Notes under the pieces: model-generated | Database searches by the model: none | What the model saw: the letters and a program-made list of their open reading frames with translations, nothing else | Told to the model about the DNA's origin: nothing | Source: Candidatus Woesebacteria bacterium | GTDB taxonomy: Bacteria; Patescibacteriota; Microgenomatia; UBA8517 | Length of the DNA stretch: 10,039 nucleotides | Reading direction: 5' to 3' | Assembly: GCA_016181165.1 (NCBI GenBank) | Contig: JACOZU010000039.1 | Span: forward strand, 1-10,039 | Part shown: piece after piece, positions 4,792-10,039 of the stretch | Layout: every line of letters starts with the position of its first letter | How positions within the stretch are numbered: position 1 is the stretch's first letter | Program-made: the position numbers and the translations under genes

Positions 4792-7017
4792 TTACCTACC
4801 GAAGCTTTTCTTTTTCGAATCAATAAATCGACTGGCCGGGAAGTGAGGCCCGGAAGGCCGCCTGGGACCAAAGTCTCTTCGAGGGAATGGTCTTCTTGGG
4901 CCGCCGCCGCCACCTTCTCTTCTTTCGCCTCTGGGCTTATCCTTGGATGGATCTAAAAGCATGGAGAGGTTAATTCTGCCCAAATCGTCAATCTCTTTGA
5001 CCCTAACTTGAACCTTGTCTCCAATTTTAACAACTTCGTTGGGGTCGCTGACGAATTCCTCTTTCATATCCGAAACATGGACCAGGCCGTCTTTGCCCGG
5101 TAAAATTTCTACGAAAGCTCCGAAAGGCTGAATCCTTTTGACTTCTCCCTCGTAAATTTCACCGGCTACAACTTCCTTGGTTAATCCCTCAATACGCTCA
5201 ACTGCTGCATTAACCGCCTCTTCGGTTGTGCCGCTAATATTGACGCTTCCGTCATCCTCAACCTCGACTTGGGCCGTGGTTTCGGCAATAATTTTCCTAA
5301 TCATTTTTCCGCCTGGACCGATTATTTCTCCGATTTTTTCGGGGGCTATCTTTACGACTTTAATCTTGGGGGCATGAATTGAAACCTTAGCCCTGGGTTC
5401 ACTTAACGTCTCGACCAACATCTTCAAGATCTTGGCCCTGCCTTCTTTGGCCTGAGAGAGGGCTTTTTCCAAAATATCCTTGGTCAAATTCAGGGTTTTG
5501 ACATCGAGCTGGAGGGCCGTAATTCCTGTCTCGGTACCCGCAACCTTAAGGTCCATATCCCCAATCATGTAGTCTTCCATTCCCAGGATGTCCGAAAGGA
5601 CTACGTGTTTTTTGGCATCTTTCAAAACTATTCCCATGGCAATTCCCGAAACAGCCCTGACTACGGGGACTCCCGCATCCATTAAGGAAAGGGTCGAACC
5701 ACAAACCGAAGCCATGGAAGTTGAACCGTTTGAGCTAGTTACTTCGGAAACCACCCGAATCGTATATGGAAAGACATCGTTTGTCGGGATAACCGGCTCA
5801 AGGGCCATTTCGGCCAAGGCTCCGTGTCCAATTTCGCGCCTGGACGGGTAACCCACCCTGCCGGTTTGCCCGGTTGCGTAAGGCGGCATCGAGTAGTGAT
5901 GAATATAGCGTTTGGATTCCTCGCCCTCGGCCGACTCAATCAGCTGCTCAAGCGAAGGAGCCCCTAAAGTAGTGACCGAAAGAACCTGGGTTTGCCCCCT
6001 TTGGAAAATTGCACTTCCGTGAGTCCTGGGTAAAACTCCTACTTGGGCTGAAAGCGGTCTAACTTCGTCGAGGGCCCTCCCGTCCACTCTCTTACCTTTA
6101 AGAGTCATTTCGCGGGCTGCTTCTTTGACAAGCTTTTCAACCGCAGCGTTAAGAACTTGGGGGCTTTCCTCCGAAAGTTCTGCTATTACCGCTTGTTTGA
6201 CTTCATCAAGTTCGACGAGCCCCCCTTCGTGCGCGGCCATACCTTTGATCAAACCCTCAACCTTGTCCCCGATTAGTTTTTTAACTTTTGACTTAATCTC
6301 GGTGCTGACGGCATCCTCCGGGGTAGGTTCTTTTTCCAACCCCACTTCTTTGGTCAATTCCTCAATGGCTCCAAGAATCTTTTTGGCTTCGCCCTGGGCA
6401 AATTCTATGCCTCCCAGGATTACCTCTTCGGAAACCTCTTTGGCTCCCGCCTCAATCATGATCACCGCATCTTTGGTCAAGGAGACAACCAGATCCATCT
6501 CCGAGAAGGCCATTTCCGAATCAAGAGGGTTGGCAAAGTAAGTACCGTTTTTCTTGCCCACTCGGAGTGAGGCGACCGGGCCTTTCCAGGGAATGGGAGA
6601 AATGGCAACCGCGGCGCTGGCCGCAATGGCCGAAAGAATAGTCGGGTCATTCTCGATGTCAACCGAAAGAACCGTAACCATTACCTGGACGTCTTTTTTG
6701 TAATTCTGGGGGAAAAGGGGTCTTAAGGATCGGTCAATTAGCCGGGCTGTGAGAATTTCATCGTCGGAGGGTCTACCTTCTCTTTTGACCCAGCGGCTAC
6801 CTTTAATTCTGCCTCCAGCATAGAGCCTTTCCTGATACTCAACGGTTAAGGGGAAGTAACCCAAATCTTGAGGAAGCTTGGCGGTGGCAACCGTTGCCAA
6901 AACGACCGTTTCTCCATAAGAGGCCAGGATGCTACCCGCGGCTTGTTCGGCCAATACGCCCGTTCTGAGGGTTAATTTTCTTCCCCCCAACTCAATAATC
7001 TTTTCAATTTTTTTCAT
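4792..7017 (-). CDS. pnp: Polyribonucleotide nucleotidyltransferase (PNPase)
   Basis: PNPase degrades RNA 3'-5' by phosphorolysis and also makes tails. The 741-residue protein is complete: first RNase PH domain (about 5-145, with KREGRPSDDEIL, 78-89), all-alpha linker (about 160-305), second RNase PH domain (about 310-545) with PSRREIGHGALAEMAL (391-406), phosphate site SSNGSTSMASVCG (428-440) and metal site IGDMDLK (485-491), KH domain with EKIGEIIGPGGKMIRK (560-575) and S1 domain (about 617-687). It ends in an Arg/Gly/Pro-rich tail (about 694-730), a likely RNA-binding extension beyond the usual length of about 700. I chose ATG at 7017; a TTG one codon earlier (7020) is also in frame. The gene starts 5 nt after the rpsO stop with a weak GAGAAG ribosome-binding site inside the rpsO end, so the two are co-transcribed as in most bacteria. 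Confidence 0.97.
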   Translation of the reverse strand: MKKIEKIIELGGRKLTLRTGVLAEQAAGSILASYGETVVLATVATAKLPQDLGYFPLTVEYQERLYAGGRIKGSRWVKREGRPSDDEILTARLIDRSLRPLFPQNYKKDVQVMVTVLSVDIENDPTILSAIAASAAVAISPIPWKGPVASLRVGKKNGTYFANPLDSEMAFSEMDLVVSLTKDAVIMIEAGAKEVSEEVILGGIEFAQGEAKKILGAIEELTKEVGLEKEPTPEDAVSTEIKSKVKKLIGDKVEGLIKGMAAHEGGLVELDEVKQAVIAELSEESPQVLNAAVEKLVKEAAREMTLKGKRVDGRALDEVRPLSAQVGVLPRTHGSAIFQRGQTQVLSVTTLGAPSLEQLIESAEGEESKRYIHHYSMPPYATGQTGRVGYPSRREIGHGALAEMALEPVIPTNDVFPYTIRVVSEVTSSNGSTSMASVCGSTLSLMDAGVPVVRAVSGIAMGIVLKDAKKHVVLSDILGMEDYMIGDMDLKVAGTETGITALQLDVKTLNLTKDILEKALSQAKEGRAKILKMLVETLSEPRAKVSIHAPKIKVVKIAPEKIGEIIGPGGKMIRKIIAETTAQVEVEDDGSVNISGTTEEAVNAAVERIEGLTKEVVAGEIYEGEVKRIQPFGAFVEILPGKDGLVHVSDMKEEFVSDPNEVVKIGDKVQVRVKEIDDLGRINLSMLLDPSKDKPRGERREGGGGGPRRPFPRRDFGPRRPSGPHFPASRFIDSKKKSFGR

Positions 7018-7022
7018 CAAGT

Positions 7023-7292
7023 TTACTTCTCTAATTTTAATTCTTTAATGAGGCTTTTGTAGCGCTCCTCATCGCGCTTGCGAAGATAGGTTAAAAGTCT
7101 TCTTCTTTTGGCGACCATTCCCAAAAGTCCTCGGCGGGAATGGGTATCTTTGGCGTGTTCTTTAAGATGACCAACCAACTTGTCAATTTGCGCTGAAAGA
7201 AGTGCAATTTGAACTTCAGGAGAACCGGTGTCGCATTTCTCTCGAGCGAATTTCTTGATAATCCCTTGTTTTTCTTCTAGAGTCAACGCCAT
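7023..7292 (-). CDS. rpsO: 30S ribosomal protein bS15
   Basis: This 89-residue primary 16S rRNA-binding protein of the small subunit has exactly the family length when started at ATG 7292 (MALTLEEKQ). The family core is intact: [19 protein letters not shown] (19-37), then [23 protein letters not shown] at 7304 would add four residues and has an AGGA 10 nt upstream, so the exact start is open. The gene sits directly upstream of pnp, the nearly universal bacterial pairing, and has its own promoter (7365-7394) and a leader of about 65 nt with a hairpin that could serve autoregulation by S15. Confidence 0.97.
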   Translation of the reverse strand: MALTLEEKQGIIKKFAREKCDTGSPEVQIALLSAQIDKLVGHLKEHAKDTHSRRGLLGMVAKRRRLLTYLRKRDEERYKSLIKELKLEK

Positions 7293-7314
7293 AAGTCGTG
7301 TCAAACAAAGTAAA

Positions 7315-7342
7315 TCCTGAGCGACTCAAAGGAGTCGAAGGA
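7315..7342 (-). promoter_or_regulatory. Leader hairpin of rpsO
   Basis: In the minus-strand transcript CGACTC (7332-7337) pairs with GAGTCG (7322-7327) around a CTTT loop. An outer 4-bp stem pairs UCCU (7339-7342) with AGGA (7315-7318) across a small internal loop. The outer stem would sequester the AGGA that could serve the alternative TTG start. No U-run follows, so this is not a terminator. S15 controls its own mRNA through leader structures in many bacteria, but these are unrelated in sequence; the role here is inferred. Confidence 0.5.
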
Positions 7343-7364
7343 AAAACCTTGTAAGCATCGATGT

Positions 7365-7394
7365 ATAATATCACACTACAAATTTAAAATCCAA
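7365..7394 (-). promoter_or_regulatory. Extended -10 promoter of rpsO-pnp
   Basis: On the minus strand, TTGGAT (7389-7394), an 18-nt spacer and TATTAT (7365-7370) preceded by TGA give a good sigma70-type extended -10 promoter in the 100-bp gap after the DHH-like gene. Predicted start is near 7357, leaving a leader of about 65 nt. Confidence 0.6.
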
Positions 7395-7395
7395 A

Positions 7396-8199
7396 TTAAC
7401 TAATTGAAGTGCCTTTGTAGATTTTCGGCTCCAGCCAATCTTTTGGGGCTTCTTCCTTCTTTTCAATTTCTACCTCGATTCTTTCTTTCGGCATTCTTTG
7501 TCCGCCTGCCCTTAGAAGTTGGGCAACTATTTCAAAAGTCTCGGGGGTGACCTCCGGCCCCTTAAAATCCCGACTGCCTTCTTCTATCCCCATTATTAGG
7601 TTTGTGGCAATATCCTGATCAAGTCTTAGTCCGCTTTGATTAATTAAAGTGGCCACCAGTTCCGAAATCGAAGATGCCGGGGCCGCAAATGACATCACTT
7701 TCTCTCCGGAGAGCGAAAGTGCCCTTGTGCCGAGATGAATAATTCTTGACCCCTCTAAATCTTTTGAAGAAAGGGCGGGAAAATCGGTCTCGCTTGTTCC
7801 TCCTATTAACATCATCGTCTCTGCCGATAATCCGGAGTATTCGAAAACCACCTGTTCTTTTTTGGGAGAAGCAAATCCGGCTTTGGGAACAACGGTCAAT
7901 TTAAATTCACCGTTCTCGATATCATAGCTTACTTTTTCGATGTCGCTCGCCTTGTAATTGGCAAAGCGGATGGTCAAATTTTTATTTCCAAGTTCAGAAG
8001 TGACTTTATTAACTCCGACCAGACGGTTAAACTCAACGAGCATTGGAGACGGACAAGTAATGGTCGTGTCTTTTTTTTCTCTTAAAGCCAGATAGAGGGC
8101 CAGACCAGCCGCCACCTGGTCGAAGTAGGGTTTGGTGGGCAGAAGAATAAGAATCGAGCGGGAGGAGTCAATTATTGAGCCGAAAGAGCCTTCGTTCAT
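7396..8199 (-). CDS. DHH/NrnA-like protein with degenerate catalytic motifs
   Basis: This 267-residue protein lies where nrnA (nanoRNase/pAp phosphatase) stands in the classic nusA-infB-rbfA-nrnA-truB-ribF-rpsO-pnp order. Its outline fits DHH phosphoesterases: an N-terminal strand-loop-helix ILILLPTKPYFDQVAAGLAL (16-35), a middle region (SGLSAETMMLIGG, 122-134; IIHLGTRALSLSGE, 153-166) and the ASSISELVATLI helix with DQDIATNLIMGIEEGSRDFKG (175-214), matching the NrnA region usually written ATALYxGIxxDTGxF. The metal-binding residues are gone: the first motif reads PYFDQ instead of DxDA and the DHH site reads HLGTRAL. The C-terminus is Glu/Lys-rich with WLEPKIYKG. It probably binds a ligand or nucleic acid rather than hydrolysing it; function unknown. 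The start overlaps the infB stop by 4 nt (ATGA). Confidence 0.72.
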   Translation of the reverse strand: MNEGSFGSIIDSSRSILILLPTKPYFDQVAAGLALYLALREKKDTTITCPSPMLVEFNRLVGVNKVTSELGNKNLTIRFANYKASDIEKVSYDIENGEFKLTVVPKAGFASPKKEQVVFEYSGLSAETMMLIGGTSETDFPALSSKDLEGSRIIHLGTRALSLSGEKVMSFAAPASSISELVATLINQSGLRLDQDIATNLIMGIEEGSRDFKGPEVTPETFEIVAQLLRAGGQRMPKERIEVEIEKKEEAPKDWLEPKIYKGTSIS

Positions 8200-9406
8200 T
8201 TGCGCACGGATACTAACACATCGCCTATCTCAAAATCAAGCTGGGGTTCAAAAATAACACCGAATTCCTCGCCGGCTTTTGCCTCCGTTAACTCGTTTTT
8301 TTGCCTCTTCATGGAAACAGCCCTGGCCATACCGATCTCTTTTTCTCCTCTTTTGACAATAATCAGGTCGTTTTTTGATATCTTCCCCTCGAGAGCCTTG
8401 CAGCCGGCAACTTTTTTATTGTTAAAGGGAAATGTCACCAGTATTTCTGCCTTGCCTAAAATTTCAATCTGCCCCTTTTTAAGAAGTTCCCCGAGTCTTT
8501 CAAGCAGTTTATAAATTACTTCAAATTTTTCGATATGAAGGCCTTCGCTTTCTGCAAGTTTGGCCACATTGGCGGAAACAGCCACTTCAAATGCGAAAAT
8601 TCTGGCATTTAAAGACTTGGCGTTAAGAACGTCGGACTGGCTAACGTCTCCAGCCCCGGCCCCAACCACTATTATTCCGGCTGGCAGGCTTCCCAGAAGA
8701 GCCTCCAGAGAGCCCAAACTTTCTGCTTTCAAAAATACCGCTATTTCTCCTTCTTTAAGCTTCCCCACCTTCTTCTCTCCTTCTGCCTTCCTGACTTCTC
8801 CGGCTCCTCCTTCAGTAATCCTGACTCCGACAGGGGGAATTTCGCTAAAGCCAAGAATCTGGGCCGGCTCTCCGGGCTTCCAAAAGCCCCCCTTTGGTCT
8901 TTGGAACTCTCAATGACAACTGCCTCAAGGGGTGCTTGGGGATTGCCTTTAATTTCCTGGACTTCGGCCACCACGCTTATGGTTTCGAGAAGCTCATTAA
9001 TCCCTTTTCCTACCTTGGCTGAGACGGGAACAACCGGAGTATCCCCGCCCTTGCCTTCAAAAAGAACTCCTGCTTTTTCTAGCTGGCCCTTAGCTCCCTC
9101 AACGTCGGCCGAAGGCAGATCAATCTTAGTAATGGCAACCAGAAAAGGAATTTTGGACTCCTTAATTATCTCGATTGCTTCTTGGGTCTGGGGTTTAACT
9201 CCGTCATCGGCCGAAACAACCAAAACGGCAATGTCGGCAACTTTGGCTCCCCGGGAGCGCATTTTAGAAAAGGCCGCGTGTCCCGGAGTATCAATGAAGG
9301 TTATTTTTTTGCCTTCCTTGGTGGTTATTTGTGAAGCACCTATTCTCTGGGTAATTCCGCCGGCTTCCTTGTTCTCTTCAACTTCTTTTTTCCTTCTTCT
9401 AGTCAT
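8196..9406 (-). pseudogene. infB: Translation initiation factor IF-2, internally deleted and frameshifted
   Basis: IF-2 is the GTPase that brings initiator tRNA to the ribosome. From ATG 9406 the frame runs MTRRRKKEVEENK straight into EAGGITQRIGA (switch I), then DTPGH (G3, 39-43), TKID (G4, 93-96; usually NKxD) and SAK (G5, 129-131). The G1/P-loop segment (GHVDHGKT region, about 28 residues) that should precede EAGGIT is absent. After VVIESSKDQRG the frame runs to a stop at 8741, while the continuing homology (KPGEPAQILGFSEIPPVGV) is in another frame from about 8882 leftward. About 40 residues of domain II are missing there. Domains III and IV follow to 8196 (KEGEIAVFLKAESLGSLEALL through to FEIGDVLVSVRK). 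One more G in the G6 run 8887-8892 would restore the frame but not domain II. Either a pseudogene, with IF-2 elsewhere, or sequence/assembly deletions. Confidence 0.8.
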
Positions 9407-10039
9407 TTTTTTCTTTGCTCCCTTACCGGAATCTTCGGTGACCGCTTCTTTCCTCTCTATCTTTTCTTGAGGTGCGGGAACTCCCTCGACCTCAATTCTT
9501 AAACCCGTAAGTTTTGAGGCCAGTCGAACGTTTTGGCCCTCTTTGCCGATTGCCAAAGAAAGCTGATCTTCGGGTGCCGTGACTCTGGCGGTTTTGCTTT
9601 CGGCATCAATGGCAACACTTAGGTTTTCGGCAGGGGAAAGGGAAGCCTTAAGAAGCTCGGCCACATCCTCGCTCCAAAGAACAATGTCTACCCTCTCGCC
9701 ACCGAGTTCGTTGGTAACGGCTTGCACCCTGACTCCTTTTTGGCCGACACAGGAGCCGACCGGGTCAACACCCGATTGAATTGAGGCAACTGCTATCTTG
9801 GTTCTCACTCCGGGTTCCCTGGCAATGGCCTTAATTATCACCGAACCTGAACCTATCTCGGGAACTTCCCTGGCAAAAAGCTTCTCGACAAAGGCTGGGT
9901 CGGCCCGGGAAAGGGTGATTTCTTTGCCCTTAATTCCTTCCGTAATATCCTTAAGAAGAAAGGTCAACCTTTGGTTAAGGGATAGTCTTTCATTAGGAAT
10001 TCTTTCTTCAGCCGGCATGGTTGCCTCGGTGCGTCCCAG
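9407..10039 (-). CDS. nusA: Transcription factor NusA, C-terminal part, reading into infB
   Basis: NusA is the RNA polymerase elongation, pausing and antitermination factor. The 211 visible codons begin inside the S1 domain at the right edge (LGRTEAT, then MPAEERIPNERL); the ATG at 10018 is internal, since the frame stays open to the window edge. The S1 end (to about residue 44) is followed by KH1 (about 45-120; VDPVGSCVGQKGVRVQ, 91-106) and KH2 (about 121-185; LSLAIGKEGQNVRLASKLTG, 160-179), then a charged tail ending KGAKKK. There is no stop here: the frame continues through A7 (9406-9412) into IF-2. With six A's the frame would end in TGA, overlapping the infB ATG as ATGA, and AAGGGAG (9418-9424) lies 11 nt upstream as a ribosome-binding site. 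That is the ordinary arrangement, so the fusion may be a one-base error or slippage site. Confidence 0.93.

Noticed and set aside
6125..6541. 138-codon + strand frame inside pnp
   Set aside because: Antisense shadow of PNPase, Ser/Thr/Pro-rich as expected from the complementary frame.
8901..9470. 189-codon + strand frame opposite infB
   Set aside because: Antisense to the clear IF-2 homology; no start signal or recognisable domain.
8741..10018. A single natural 425-residue NusA-IF-2 fusion protein starting at 10018
   Set aside because: The NusA homology continues upstream of 10018 to the window edge, and the IF-2 part lacks G1 and most of domain II and ends in a frameshifted tail, so this frame is not treated as one intact gene.
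1..10039. CRISPR arrays, tRNA or rRNA genes, insertion sequences
   Set aside because: No spaced repeat arrays, no cloverleaf or rRNA-like stretches, and no transposase-like frames were seen; the only sizeable direct repeat is the DGR pair.

Overview
The window reads as a piece of chromosome from a Candidate Phyla Radiation (Patescibacteria) bacterium, most likely the Microgenomates side. The grounds are a very compact nusA-infB-(DHH-like)-rpsO-pnp block without ylxR, rbfA, truB or ribF, small or simplified proteins, 4-nt ATGA gene overlaps, and a groundwater-CPR style diversity-generating retroelement (DGR). TGA is used as an ordinary stop, so this is not a Gracilibacteria/SR1 recoded genome. 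The lineage call comes from gene order and recognised protein style, not from a search.

Left part (1-1375): most of a DGR. The 3' end of an accessory variability gene (avd, + strand) ends at 252. Two bases later lies a 119-bp template repeat (TR, 255-373, minus orientation). A spacer follows with a hairpin and a candidate promoter, then a 223-residue target protein gene on the minus strand (665-1336) whose last ~40 codons are the variable repeat (VR, 684-805). TR and VR differ at 21 aligned positions, and 19 of these are adenines in the minus-strand template, the signature of adenine-directed mutagenic retrohoming. A small DNA hairpin sits 1 bp beyond the VR, as in known DGR targets. The target gene has a near-consensus promoter placed so close that its mRNA would be almost leaderless. 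The reverse transcriptase gene is not in the window and should lie beyond the left edge.

Middle part (1395-4730): RNase J overlaps the end of a family-4-like uracil-DNA glycosylase by 4 nt. Upstream is a Lon-type AAA+ ATPase with no protease domain. Each departs from its family: a zinc-ligand histidine is replaced in RNase J, the Fe-S cysteines are missing in the glycosylase, and the Lon homologue is a bare ATPase.

Right part (4792-10039): pnp (PNPase with an Arg/Gly-rich tail) and rpsO (bS15), driven by a good extended -10 promoter with a leader hairpin. Then come a catalytically degenerate DHH/NrnA-like protein, infB and the 3' part of nusA. In this sequence infB is damaged: it is fused in frame to nusA across an A7 run, lacks the G1/P-loop segment, and lacks part of domain II with a frameshift at a G6 run. 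These may be assembly errors or a genuine pseudogene.

Together the chromosomal genes form an RNA-turnover and translation cluster, all transcribed leftward, with the DGR sitting just downstream of it.
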